A DNA stretch of 64,000 bases from Thermoplasmata archaeon (GTDB lineage: Archaea; Thermoplasmatota; Thermoplasmata; Thermoplasmatales; Thermoplasmataceae): contig JAJZXU010000026.1 of assembly GCA_021806235.1 (NCBI GenBank), positions 62,001-126,000 on the forward strand, written 5' to 3'. Every line of letters begins with the position of its first letter. Position 1 is the first letter of the stretch. The translations under genes were made by a program, and so were the position numbers. The notes beneath the pieces are model-generated. The model worked only from the letters and a program-made list of their open reading frames with translations. It made no database searches and was not told the DNA's origin. Shown in pieces: positions 8,117 through 16,719 of the stretch.

Positions 8117-10015
8117 CTATGATCCATTCTCCAGTACTACCATTTCAAGCTCCTTGCCCATTATACGCTTTGTTGATTTTATGACCTCATCTATGGTCAT
8201 ATGCCTGCCATTATATTTCAGTATGGAACTCTTTACCTCTATTCCTGTATTCATTCTAATTATCTTTGCAGCCTGTGCGGTCATGTTGCTTTCAACATCT
8301 ATTATTAAGTTAGATTTTTTCAGAACCTCTCCTACATATTCTGAGGGAAATGGTGCAAACATTCTTAAATATAACAGGTTAGCCGATATTCCATCTTTCT
8401 TTAATTCATCTATTGCATCTAATAACAGGCTTTTCTGGCTTCCCCAGGTTATATATGTTATATCCGCATTTTCATTTCCGTATAATATTGCCCTGTCTTC
8501 CATGGGTATTTCCCTATCTGCGGTTATAAGTTTTCTCATTCTCTTTTCCATCATTTTATCCCTCAGCGATGTATCCTCTGTTACATGGCCTAATTCATTA
8601 TGTTCATCTCCAGTCATCCAGAATACATCCTTTCCGAATACACCGTATGGTGAAACACCATCATCCGTGTTTAAATCGTATCTCTTATAGTTTTCATGAT
8701 TATTATTGTCCCTATATTTTTCTATCCTTACCCTCTTAACATCTATTTCAGGTACAAGGTCCATTGTATTTGCCAGGGTTTTATCAATCATATGTATAAC
8801 AGGCATCTGGTATTTCTGTGCATAATTCAGGGACTTCATTGCATCGTATACGCATTCTTCCATATCACCTGATGAAATTACCATTTTTGGGAATTCACCA
8901 TGGCCGGTGTTCAGTGCAAATAATAAATCTGACTGCCCGTTTCTTGTTGGCAAACCTGTTGACGGCCCTCCTCTCTGGTAAAGTGTAACAACAAGTGGTA
9001 TTTCAGTCATTCCTGCAAAGGAAATACCCTCAGCCATTAATGAGAATCCCGGACCTGATGTGGCAGTTGCACTTCTGGCACCGGTCAGTGCCCCTCCATT
9101 TGCCATATTTACTGCTGATAATTCATCCTCACACTGGACAACTACTAAACCTCCTTTTTTTAAATTTTTGGTTTCATTTTCCAGGAATTTTATATCCTCA
9201 TGGTTTTCCAGCAATGTGCTCTCATCACTTGCCGGGGTTATTGGATAATATGTCTGAAATCTCAGTCCACCCATTAATTTACCTATTGCAACAGCATCGT
9301 TACCCGTTAATAATATTCTCGGTATCACGGGATAAAATTTTAGCTGTTCCGGTTTTATTTCTGATTTATCAACGTAATCATAGGCAGCCTTTATTACCCT
9401 TAAATTTGAATCTACAACCGATGGTTTTTTCCTGAATGCATATTTTATTCCCTCATTTGCATGTTCTATATCCAGGCCAAGAATCGCAAGTGTCGTTCCG
9501 GCTCCAAGTGTGTTATAATATCTTGTTGCCGGGCCTTCTGGAACGTAATCATTTATTAATTTATCAAAAGGCATTGCAATTGGTACTGCACCAACACTTC
9601 TGAAATAATCAAGTATGCCATGGACATCCAGTGTTAAATTTCTTGATTTTAACTCATTCCGTATACTTTCCATAGTATCTGATGTTATCATCCTTGCATT
9701 TTTTAACTCAAATTTGTCAAATGATGTATCATATATTATTTTTGCATTACTTGATACGTCAAACATATGTTCAAATAATGTATCCGGGTCAAGAGCTACC
9801 ATTATATCTACAGGGTATTTCAAAGACCGTGGTCTTTTATGCATTATCCTGAAATGTATATAACTGTGCCTCCCCTTTATATTTGAATGGTACTCCCTTA
9901 TACCATATATATTATACCCCGCAAGCGAAAATGCCATACTTACCATATTTGCAGCGCTATCTATTCCTCCGCCCTGTGGACCTCCCACAAGAAGATTGAT
10001 ATCTGTTTCCTGCAT
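8117..10015 (-). CDS. 2-oxoacid:ferredoxin oxidoreductase, fused gamma-alpha subunit
   Basis: The 632-residue protein joins the gamma domain (about residues 1-200, beginning LLVGGPQGGGIDSA) to the alpha domain. The conserved YPITP motif at 257-261 marks the archaeal two-subunit family of broad-specificity 2-oxoacid oxidoreductases known from Sulfolobus. The pyrimidine-binding TPP domain (ATATSGPGFSLMAEG) and the C-terminal CoA-contacting domain follow. The partner beta gene starts nine bases downstream. The upstream sequence has no ribosome-binding site but a TATA-like stretch at 10041-10050. These enzymes supply acetyl-CoA and succinyl-CoA to the cycle without NAD-linked dehydrogenase complexes. 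Confidence 0.93.
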   Translation of the reverse strand: MQETDINLLVGGPQGGGIDSAANMVSMAFSLAGYNIYGIREYHSNIKGRHSYIHFRIMHKRPRSLKYPVDIMVALDPDTLFEHMFDVSSNAKIIYDTSFDKFELKNARMITSDTMESIRNELKSRNLTLDVHGILDYFRSVGAVPIAMPFDKLINDYVPEGPATRYYNTLGAGTTLAILGLDIEHANEGIKYAFRKKPSVVDSNLRVIKAAYDYVDKSEIKPEQLKFYPVIPRILLTGNDAVAIGKLMGGLRFQTYYPITPASDESTLLENHEDIKFLENETKNLKKGGLVVVQCEDELSAVNMANGGALTGARSATATSGPGFSLMAEGISFAGMTEIPLVVTLYQRGGPSTGLPTRNGQSDLLFALNTGHGEFPKMVISSGDMEECVYDAMKSLNYAQKYQMPVIHMIDKTLANTMDLVPEIDVKRVRIEKYRDNNNHENYKRYDLNTDDGVSPYGVFGKDVFWMTGDEHNELGHVTEDTSLRDKMMEKRMRKLITADREIPMEDRAILYGNENADITYITWGSQKSLLLDAIDELKKDGISANLLYLRMFAPFPSEYVGEVLKKSNLIIDVESNMTAQAAKIIRMNTGIEVKSSILKYNGRHMTIDEVIKSTKRIMGKELEMVVLENGS

Positions 10016-10040
10016 TGTTATCGGATACTATAAGCCTTAA

Positions 10041-10050
10041 TTAATTTAAA
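10041..10050 (-). promoter_or_regulatory. TATA-like element for the oxidoreductase operon
   Basis: Read on the minus strand this is TTTAAATTAA, centred about 30 bases before the ATG at 10015. No ribosome-binding site lies between, so the alpha gene is probably translated from a leaderless or very short-leader mRNA. Confidence 0.45.
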
Positions 10051-10138
10051 AACTTTTTTATCGGTTTATAAGTCAAAAATCATTTATATAATTGGAGTGT
10101 GTACATAATCGAATATAAAAAAACGTATTATTTATATT

Positions 10139-10423
10139 TTATATATATTTCATCCACTCCATAATTGGATCATCATCTAATAATTCAGTTTCGGTCTTTC
10201 CAAAATTTGTAATCGTTACAAACTTGGAAAAATATATTTTATCTCCACTTAAATCACCGTACATTACATGTTCTACATCTTCCCCATCTGGAAAATGTTC
10301 TTCTGCCTCTGGTGTGTTTGGAATGAAATGCAATTCAACAATACCATTTTTCTCGTAGATTTTATATGATGGATTTTCAAGCACGTAATTTTCAAGTTTC
10401 TTTTTTTCTATACTGGGTTTCAT
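10139..10423 (-). CDS. Small acidic protein of unknown function
   Basis: A 94-residue protein that I do not recognise. It is acidic in the middle and C-terminal parts (EAEEHFPDGEDVEH, ELLDDDP) with a lysine-rich N-terminus. It has no cysteine, no signal peptide and no membrane segment. The composition suggests a small cytosolic alpha/beta protein. It is alone between the oxidoreductase operon and a rightward gene pair. The coding character is supported by a complete frame, a sensible amino-acid mix and a start followed upstream by an A/T-rich promoter-like region. Confidence 0.6.
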   Translation of the reverse strand: MKPSIEKKKLENYVLENPSYKIYEKNGIVELHFIPNTPEAEEHFPDGEDVEHVMYGDLSGDKIYFSKFVTITNFGKTETELLDDDPIMEWMKYI

Positions 10424-10538
10424 GTTTTAACATAATAATGGAATATATAAATTTATTATACGAGAATAAAATTATTGCATTAATTATGTTGTTTACAGAG
10501 TTGCAGTAAAAATTAATATTATTATAAAATACAAGTTA

Positions 10539-10703
10539 ATGGAAAAAGCATGTGGCATATGCAGTAATAAATTTCGATGTGGCGGCATATTTTGCTGGTG
10601 TAAAAATATAAAATTAAACAGAAAAAGTTTAGAAACCTTAAAATTATTATCTGACGGTTGTGTATGCCCCAGCTGTCTGGAAAATCTAAAAAACAATGAA
10701 TAA
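10539..10703 (+). CDS. Cysteine-rich CWC-type small zinc protein
   Basis: A 54-residue protein with eight cysteines arranged as CGIC, FRC, FCWC and CVCPSCL. This matches the pattern of the small Cysteine-rich CWC family, whose members are probably zinc-binding and have no established function. A leucine-rich helix (residues 27-38) separates the two halves. Its stop codon at 10701-10703 overlaps the first candidate start of the following HIT gene by eight bases, so the two are probably translated from one mRNA. The gene is too short for common length cut-offs and is easily missed. Confidence 0.7.
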   Translation: MEKACGICSNKFRCGGIFCWCKNIKLNRKSLETLKLLSDGCVCPSCLENLKNNE

Positions 10704-11142
10704 AAATATAATTAAAAAATATGGTAATATGAACTGTACATTCTGCAATATAAATGATTTTATATTTAAGGATAAATATTCCGGGGCCTTTCTGGATAAT
10801 AAACCACTGTTTAAAGGGCACATCCTGTTAATGCCATTAACCCATTATAATAATATATTTGATACGCCATATGAAACTATTAAAAAATTATACGGGAATG
10901 CCAAAATATTATCTACCGCATTGAAAAAAGCATTAAACTGTGATGGCATATTAATAATAAACAATAATGTAATAAGCCAGAGTGTAAATCATTATCATAT
11001 CCATATAATACCCAGAAATAAAAATGACCATTTAAGGGGATTTATGTGGCCAAGAGAAAAATATATAGATGATGATGAAAAAAATGGTTATAAAAATAGA
11101 ATAATAAATGCCATAGAAGAATTACATGAAGATCATATATAG
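10696..11142 (+). CDS. HIT-family nucleotide hydrolase/transferase
   Basis: The histidine-triad motif HYHIHIIPR is present near residues 98-106. An N-terminal CTFC pair follows the second methionine, and the family strand GHILLMPLTHYNNIF precedes the triad. HIT proteins hydrolyse or transfer nucleotide monophosphates (AMP-lysine, AppppA and similar). The full frame has 148 codons from 10696. A start at the ATG at 10729, giving MNCTFCN, looks like the normal family N-terminus and is equally possible; neither has a clear ribosome-binding site. The gene overlaps the CWC gene at its start and the opposing phosphodiesterase-like gene by ten bases at its end. Confidence 0.88.
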   Translation: MNKNIIKKYGNMNCTFCNINDFIFKDKYSGAFLDNKPLFKGHILLMPLTHYNNIFDTPYETIKKLYGNAKILSTALKKALNCDGILIINNNVISQSVNHYHIHIIPRNKNDHLRGFMWPREKYIDDDEKNGYKNRIINAIEELHEDHI

Positions 11143-12236
11143 AACAATGGTATTAGCTGCTCATCCATGGTTAACCCCCCATGATGGCTCTTCAATAAAT
11201 GGTAATTATCATCAATTTTTGACTGGTAAATAAAGGCTTTTCCATCATGCGGTACGATCAAATAGTCGCCGATCCTGTTGATGAATCTATCATCTATATT
11301 TCCAAGCATGTTTGATTTTATAATCTTTTCCTTATCAAATATCTCCGTATCATTGAAATTTAATAGATCATCAATACTGTACCTTGTCCTTAAAAACAGT
11401 GCCCTGGAATCACCGTATGGCATTACGTCCAGTTTATTCAGGAGATCCTTTCTATCATTCATCATAACATTTTCAGATACGGGGAAATGGCCATGGTCTG
11501 CCGTTATAATTATATTGTATTTATCCTTAAATTTTTCAACCTCCTGACTGATTTTACTGTAAATTTCCTCTGCAGCATCCATTGCAGGTTTTTCATATGT
11601 GCCGTAACTATGTGCCATGGAGTCAACATATGGTAAATAATAATAAATAAAATCGTAATTTAAATTTACAGCCCTGTTTAATAGATACAGCGAATCCCAG
11701 AAGCTTTTATAATTTAGATATTTCCTTCCATTTATGGCACCTGTAAACGTTGATTTATCCATTCTTCCGGGCAATATGCTTACAACACTTTTGTCTGTCC
11801 TTTTAAGATACGAATCCACATTGAATTCCTCATTAAAATCTTTTAGAGTTGTCAGGGATTCATTAATATCGAGGCCATTGAATGTATATCTCATTGCATT
11901 TATTATGCCCAGATCATTCGAATAATTTGTATAACCTATAACCCCATGTTCTCCTGGTGTTTTAGCTGTAAACAGTGTTGTCATAACAGTTGCAGTTGTG
12001 GATGGAAATACCGTTGTAATTATTTTATAATTTTTTATATTTAATTTTTTAATATAATTTATGCCGAATCCATCAATTAATATTAATATGGTTTTATCCT
12101 TTTCAAGGTTTAAATCTAAAGGTTTGCCATTGGTTTTTATTCCAACAGACTCCGATAATAAGCATGCAAGATTGTATATGCTGTTTCCATCATATTCTGG
12201 ATATTTAAATTCCATACGACATAATTTTACACCCAT
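11133..12236 (-). CDS. Alkaline-phosphatase-superfamily phosphodiesterase/nucleotide pyrophosphatase
   Basis: The protein has the metal and nucleophile layout of the type I phosphodiesterase family. ILIDGFGINYI supplies the first aspartate. FPSTTATVMTTLFT carries the nucleophilic threonine region. LPYVDSMAHSYG supplies Asp and His, and ITADHGHFP supplies the Asp-His pair. The length of 360-367 residues is short for the family, with no signal peptide, so it is likely cytoplasmic. The first ATG is at 12236. An in-frame ATG at 12215 (MEFKYPEYDG) is a plausible alternative. Upstream the sequence is a dense run of TATA-like repeats. Substrate is unknown. Confidence 0.85.
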   Translation of the reverse strand: MGVKLCRMEFKYPEYDGNSIYNLACLLSESVGIKTNGKPLDLNLEKDKTILILIDGFGINYIKKLNIKNYKIITTVFPSTTATVMTTLFTAKTPGEHGVIGYTNYSNDLGIINAMRYTFNGLDINESLTTLKDFNEEFNVDSYLKRTDKSVVSILPGRMDKSTFTGAINGRKYLNYKSFWDSLYLLNRAVNLNYDFIYYYLPYVDSMAHSYGTYEKPAMDAAEEIYSKISQEVEKFKDKYNIIITADHGHFPVSENVMMNDRKDLLNKLDVMPYGDSRALFLRTRYSIDDLLNFNDTEIFDKEKIIKSNMLGNIDDRFINRIGDYLIVPHDGKAFIYQSKIDDNYHLLKSHHGGLTMDEQLIPLFYI

Positions 12237-12321
12237 ATATATAATTATATATATAGTTATATATAGGTTTATATAAAAAAACTATAATTATTAACGAATC
12301 TAACAGCACATAAAATTTTAT

Positions 12322-12543
12322 TTAATCGCTGTTTTTTATCTCGTCCTTTATTTCACCGGTACTGGGGTCAACGGTAAATACAATTATGCTGTCTGCAAAA
12401 TTCTCATAGTTTTTATTTAACTTTATGCCTATTGACCAGTAGTCTATGCTATTCATGGCATATATAACATCAAAACTGGTTGTTTGAAATTCTTTTTCTA
12501 TGTGCTTTTCCAGTTTTCCCCTAATTTCATCAAGCGATAACAT
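12322..12543 (-). CDS. Small hypothetical protein
   Basis: A 73-residue protein of unknown function with a lysine/glutamate-rich amphipathic N-terminal helix. After that come alternating strands (YWSIGIKLNKNYENF, SIIVFTVDPSTGEI) that suggest an alpha plus beta fold. It has no cysteine and no membrane segment. The phrase TVDPSTGEI resembles the end of small PepSY-like or DUF domains, but I would not assign it. It stands alone with a short A/T-rich leader. Confidence 0.5.
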   Translation of the reverse strand: MLSLDEIRGKLEKHIEKEFQTTSFDVIYAMNSIDYWSIGIKLNKNYENFADSIIVFTVDPSTGEIKDEIKNSD

Positions 12544-12773
12544 ATTTTATTATTATGTTTCCGTATATGATATTTACCATTCTTATATACCATGCATATA
12601 CAGGATTTGGTTCCATGGAATTCAAAAAAATTTACTGATACTTTAATTCTTCATTTTGCTGTAACCCTTCGGATAAGGTTATTATTACATTGGTCATATT
12701 CCACATACAGTGCCGGGACAATATAATTATCTGGCAACAATACGCTTTTATAACAAAAACAAATAAAGTTCGA

Positions 12774-13667
12774 ATGAGGGGTAAGAGTTTTTTATTACTG
12801 GTTATTCTAACAATGTTCTGGGGACTTAATTTTCCTCTCCTCAAAATAGGTTTACTTTATGAATCAAGTTTATACATTATGTTTTTCAGAATACTGGTAG
12901 CGGTATTATTCATGTTTATTGCATTCCATAAAAAAATTAAATTTCCAAAATCAATAAGGGCAAATATATTTTTATTTATTTTCGGGTTATTTAATATGAT
13001 ATTATTCTTTGGTTTCTGGTCCATAGGTGAAGGAACAGAAAGTGCTTCATTATCTTCAATAATAATATATACATATCCAATAATAGTAATAATACTTGCA
13101 AGGATCTTCTTAAGTGATAAACTAAATAAGTATAGGGTAGCATCGCTAATTTTAGGTTTTGCAGGCATGGTAATAATATTCTCAAATCAATTGCTGGTAA
13201 AATTTAATATAGGCCTGGTATATCTTTTAATTGCTGCAATAAGTTTTTCAGCAAGTGTAGTGTTCATGAAAAAATACTTAATAAATATAAATCCTGTAAC
13301 AATAAATTTTGTGCAGTCACTGTACTCGTTGCCGATAATGTTTTTATGGGCGTTTTTTACTGAAAAGATAAATTTTTCCGGTTTTAACATATATTTCATA
13401 TCTATTGTATTATATATGGGCATACTTGGAACCGCTGTTGCATACTCAATTTACATAGGTTTATACCAGCATTTAAACGTTTCATCGATTGCGTCCTATT
13501 TTTTCCTTGTACCGGCATTTTCTGTTGTATTTACCCTAATTATTCTACATGAAATTAACTCATATTACACTTATCTGGGTTTTATAATAATTGGTACTGG
13601 TATATTCTTAACATCTAAAACTCCAAAAAATAAGAAAAATGTTAATAATAATCCACTGCCAAAATAA
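12774..13667 (+). CDS. DMT-superfamily (EamA) transporter
   Basis: Integral membrane protein with about ten hydrophobic segments in two halves, each an EamA unit. The first half opens with LTMFWGLNFPLLK, and the second ends with LGFIIIGTGIFLTSK. The frame is open from 12690, but the first 28 codons look untranslated: they are not hydrophobic and overlap AT-rich leader. I therefore start at the ATG at 12774 (MRGKSFLLL), giving 298 residues, the usual family length. EamA proteins export or import small metabolites such as amino acids, sugars or nucleotide sugars; the substrate cannot be predicted. Confidence 0.85.
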   Translation: MRGKSFLLLVILTMFWGLNFPLLKIGLLYESSLYIMFFRILVAVLFMFIAFHKKIKFPKSIRANIFLFIFGLFNMILFFGFWSIGEGTESASLSSIIIYTYPIIVIILARIFLSDKLNKYRVASLILGFAGMVIIFSNQLLVKFNIGLVYLLIAAISFSASVVFMKKYLININPVTINFVQSLYSLPIMFLWAFFTEKINFSGFNIYFISIVLYMGILGTAVAYSIYIGLYQHLNVSSIASYFFLVPAFSVVFTLIILHEINSYYTYLGFIIIGTGIFLTSKTPKNKKNVNNNPLPK

Positions 13668-13687
13668 ACACATTAAAATTTATAAAA

Positions 13688-14071
13688 TTATGATAGTGGT
13701 CCTACAATTGACTCAACCAGTGTTTTTAACCTCATCATATAATCCCTTGATTTATCAATGCCATAATCTTTTATTAGCATTTCTGGATTTCTGTATACAA
13801 TATATGTATTTTCATTTTTTTTATATATAAGCAACTTTGATGGCAGTTCTATTCCAATGTCCCGGTTTTCATTCATCAATGGTGTTCCTACTGCGGGGGA
13901 TCCAAATAATATTAATTTTTCCGGTTCCATTATTATATTAGCATTTTTTGCATTCCTCTGATGGTCTATTGTTGCAAAAACTGCAATATCTTTTGATTTA
14001 AGTGAATCCAGTATATTATTTACGGTTTCATCAAAACTGTATTTACTTTTAATTTTTATTAGTGACTCCAT
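13688..14071 (-). CDS. DUF302 domain protein
   Basis: A 127-residue protein that is essentially one DUF302 domain. It has the N-terminal SKYSFDETVNNILDSL helix, the VFATIDHQRNAKNA strand with its conserved histidine, and the LILFGSPAVGTPLM motif followed by the ELPSKLLIY strand. DUF302 proteins are small cytosolic alpha/beta proteins of unproven function, often stress-linked. There is no signal peptide. The gene is monocistronic and converges with the transporter gene to its left, with a 20-base gap. Confidence 0.85.
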   Translation of the reverse strand: MESLIKIKSKYSFDETVNNILDSLKSKDIAVFATIDHQRNAKNANIIMEPEKLILFGSPAVGTPLMNENRDIGIELPSKLLIYKKNENTYIVYRNPEMLIKDYGIDKSRDYMMRLKTLVESIVGPLS

Positions 14072-14181
14072 AATTATCCATTACTATATTGCTAAAAAGT
14101 TTTTTTACCTATTATCCAGGAATCTATTAATAAAATATAATATATTTATCAATATTACCTATTAAATTAAAGTGTGGTTGT

Positions 14182-14943
14182 ATGATAAAAATCATGAAAT
14201 ATCCCGGTTCAAAATTAACGGTAATACCTGAAATAATAGGTAAATATAATAAATCAAATAAAAAATATTTCATAGATGTTTTCTCCGGTTCAGGATCAGT
14301 AATAGTGAATATAAAATCGGAATATAAGATATATAATGATATAAATCCCGACCTTGTTTTTTTATTCAGTACATTAAAAAATAATTATGACCAGTTTTAT
14401 AAGGATATATCAAGGGCTGTAGCCACAAAAAAAATATTTTTTGATTATTATGATAAGAGAACGAATTTTGCCCGTAATAATATTTATGATGCACTGAAAA
14501 CATTTTATGATTTTAATGTAAATTTTGGTGGCATGGGAAATACTTATTCAAAAATCGACAAATCATTGTATGGAAGCATTAAGAAGAATATAGATAACTT
14601 GAATTTAATAAAAAATGATATTAAAAAATGGGTTATAGAAAATATGGATTTTAAAGAATTAATAACGAAGTACGATTCACCGGACTCATTCTTTTATCTG
14701 GACTCACCATATCCAGGTAAAAACTGGTATGAATACAATTTTAATATTGATGATTTTAAGGATTTAAATAATATTATAAAAAATATAAAGGGAAAGTATT
14801 TAATGAATTTTAATAAAGAGGATGAATTGCCGTTAAAAGTCTTCGGTGAACCCACATATATAAAAAAATATGCAAATCAAAACGGCAGGACAGATAAAAA
14901 CGATTTAAAATTCAGGTATGTATCATTTTATACAAACTTATAA
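14182..14943 (+). CDS. Dam-type adenine-specific DNA methyltransferase (D12 class), orphan
   Basis: N6-adenine DNA methyltransferase of the D12/Dam class by layout. The SAM-binding start MKYPGSKLTVIPEI is followed by motif I DVFSGSGS at residues 32-39, then YNDINPDLV. The catalytic motif IV reads DSPY at 174-177, within FFYLDSPYPGKNWYEY. Classical Dam enzymes have DPPY, so the second proline position is serine; (D/N/S)PP(Y/F) is the usual tolerance. At 253 residues the length is normal. No restriction endonuclease, specificity subunit or helicase is nearby, so it is an orphan. Whether it is active, and at what site, cannot be told. The start has no strong ribosome-binding site. Confidence 0.87.
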   Translation: MIKIMKYPGSKLTVIPEIIGKYNKSNKKYFIDVFSGSGSVIVNIKSEYKIYNDINPDLVFLFSTLKNNYDQFYKDISRAVATKKIFFDYYDKRTNFARNNIYDALKTFYDFNVNFGGMGNTYSKIDKSLYGSIKKNIDNLNLIKNDIKKWVIENMDFKELITKYDSPDSFFYLDSPYPGKNWYEYNFNIDDFKDLNNIIKNIKGKYLMNFNKEDELPLKVFGEPTYIKKYANQNGRTDKNDLKFRYVSFYTNL

Positions 14944-14948
14944 ATAAA

Positions 14949-15722
14949 TCACATTCCCGGTTTAACACCATCATATAATTTTAATGCTACCCCAAAAACT
15001 ATTACTGTTGCTATAGTTAATACTAAAAATTCAGATAAAACACCGCTCAGCGATGAAAAAACAAGGGTATTTCTTGTTATATTAGTTATATATGTTAGTG
15101 GGTTTGCATAGGATATAAGCCTTAAACCATACGGTGTTTTATCTGTAATTGGATAAAATGCAGAGCTTGTGAAATCAACAACAAAAAATAAAACAATAGT
15201 TATTGTATTATATGTCTGCATTTTCTTGGTTTTTATTGATATTATCAGATATATTGAGGTGAATATTATCGTACCGATAAACAGTGTTAATATTGAATAA
15301 ATAAGCCCTACCGTGGTAAATATCAACTTGCCGACAAACAGATAGAATATTACAAGCATTATTGCATTTCCTATTATGGAAAATATTAATGAAACCAGTA
15401 TTAACCCGAACAGGTATGATAGCCTGTTAAATGGGCCTACAAGCAGCTGTTCGAACATAAAAAATCTTCTATCTGACCACAGCATTGATCCGCCAACTGT
15501 TCCGGCGGTCATAACCTCCATAGCCATTATTCCCGGCATTAAAAAATCCGTGTATGATACATTTATATTATTGAAGGTTACGGCAGGGATTAAGGACTGA
15601 TACATAAAACCCAGTACAAGCAAATATAATGTGGGCAATCCTAACATAAACATTATTGTTCCTGGATCGCTATTAACCTTAAAATTCCTTATTGTTAACC
15701 TCAATGAATCCGGCAGCTTCAA
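14949..15722 (-). CDS. ABC-2 type transporter permease
   Basis: A 257-residue membrane protein with about six hydrophobic segments and the ABC-2 pattern, including GIMAMEVMTAGTVGGSMLWSD after the first extracytoplasmic loop and TDKTPYGLRLISYANPLTY near the end. The start codon is TTG at 15722 and overlaps the TGA stop of the ATPase gene. GAGGTGGTGAA directly upstream makes this start convincing. With the ATPase it forms a DrrAB-like exporter, probably for drugs, lipids or toxic organics. Confidence 0.9.
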   Translation of the reverse strand: MKLPDSLRLTIRNFKVNSDPGTIMFMLGLPTLYLLVLGFMYQSLIPAVTFNNINVSYTDFLMPGIMAMEVMTAGTVGGSMLWSDRRFFMFEQLLVGPFNRLSYLFGLILVSLIFSIIGNAIMLVIFYLFVGKLIFTTVGLIYSILTLFIGTIIFTSIYLIISIKTKKMQTYNTITIVLFFVVDFTSSAFYPITDKTPYGLRLISYANPLTYITNITRNTLVFSSLSGVLSEFLVLTIATVIVFGVALKLYDGVKPGM

Positions 15723-16633
15723 TTCACCACCTCAAAAAATACATCTTCCAGTGAGGATTGATCCATATTTAATTTTATAATATTATAACCATGCTTTTCT
15801 ACTGTTTTAATTATTTCAGGTATTATATTATCTATGTTCTTTGCCGTTATCAATAATTTATTATTTTCATTTTTTAAATTAACATTCATTGAAATCAATT
15901 CATTTTTTGTCAGGTCATCTATATCCCCATTTAAATCCAGTTTCAATGTTTTATAACCGCCAAAATTCTCTTTCAGATAACCAGAATTTCCCTCTATAAT
16001 CATCTTACCGGAATTTATTATGCCGATTCTATCACACAAATAATCGGCTTCCTCCATTATATGTGTTGTAAATAAGACTGTCAATCCATTCTTTGCCCTC
16101 ATTTTTATGTAATCCAGCAATTTCCTTCTCACTATTGGATCCATACCCACTGTTGGCTCATCCAGGAACAATAAATCCATGTCATGCAAAAATTCTCTTG
16201 CAACCTGAACCCTCTTTTTCTGTCCTCCAGAGAGATCCATTATATTGTTCTTTCTTACCTTATTTAAATCAAAAATTTCCATTAACTCTTCCATTCTTGA
16301 TTTTAACAATTCTTTTTTAACATTCCACAACAAACCATAAATTTTGAAATTTCTTTCAACCGATGTTAAATCGAATGACAGGTCCTGCTGTACAACACCT
16401 ATCCTTTTTCTTATATCCATTGAATTGTTTATATCAAGACCCAGAATCTTCACATTGCCGGATGTTTTTTTTATGAGCGTTGATAAAATCTTGATTGTTG
16501 TTGATTTTCCAGCACCATTTTTACCCAGTAATCCATAAATCTCTCCACTTTTAACATTAAAGGATATATCATCTACCGCATATTTTTTATTATCGTATGT
16601 TTTTCTTAAATTATTTACAGATATTGCATCCAT
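15719..16633 (-). CDS. ABC exporter ATP-binding protein (DrrA-like)
   Basis: Nucleotide-binding subunit of the exporter. Walker A GKNGAGKST, signature LSGGQKKR, Walker B LLFLDEPTVGMDP and the switch histidine in LFTTHIMEEAD are all intact. After the 220-residue ATPase core comes a C-terminal extension of about 80 residues, as in DrrA/NodI-type exporters. The ATG at 16633 is preceded by a TATA-like element at 16661-16670. Upstream of that is a perfect GC-rich dyad (16682-16699), which may be an operator. Confidence 0.92.
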   Translation of the reverse strand: MDAISVNNLRKTYDNKKYAVDDISFNVKSGEIYGLLGKNGAGKSTTIKILSTLIKKTSGNVKILGLDINNSMDIRKRIGVVQQDLSFDLTSVERNFKIYGLLWNVKKELLKSRMEELMEIFDLNKVRKNNIMDLSGGQKKRVQVAREFLHDMDLLFLDEPTVGMDPIVRRKLLDYIKMRAKNGLTVLFTTHIMEEADYLCDRIGIINSGKMIIEGNSGYLKENFGGYKTLKLDLNGDIDDLTKNELISMNVNLKNENNKLLITAKNIDNIIPEIIKTVEKHGYNIIKLNMDQSSLEDVFFEVVN

Positions 16634-16660
16634 GTGTACATCATAATATTCTGTGTGTAT

Positions 16661-16670
16661 TAATATTTAT
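16661..16670 (-). promoter_or_regulatory. TATA-like element of the ABC exporter operon
   Basis: On the minus strand it reads ATAAATATTA, about 28-37 bases before the ATG at 16633. It lies between the start codon and the GC-rich dyad at 16682-16699. Confidence 0.45.
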
Positions 16671-16681
16671 GTGAAAACCAG

Positions 16682-16699
16682 ATCCCGCCGTACCGGGAT
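16682..16699. promoter_or_regulatory. GC-rich dyad flanked by direct repeats, possible operator
   Basis: ATCCCG at 16682-16687 and CGGGAT at 16694-16699 form a perfect inverted repeat around a six-base centre. The five-base sequence ACCAG flanks it on both sides (16677-16681 and 16700-16704). The GC content is strikingly high against the AT-rich spacer. The position, just upstream of the TATA-like element of the exporter operon, suggests a regulator site. It is also downstream of the enoyl-CoA hydratase gene, so a termination or RNA-structure role is possible. Confidence 0.45.
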
Positions 16700-16719
16700 A
16701 CCAGTCTGCGGGTTGAATA

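Noticed and set aside
12322-12543. Assignment of the 73-residue protein to a PepSY-like family from TVDPSTGEI.
   Set aside because: A single short resemblance is not enough to name a function.
13668-13687. Possible terminator between the EamA transporter and DUF302 genes.
   Set aside because: The spacer is only 20 bases and has no T-run long enough to support the call.
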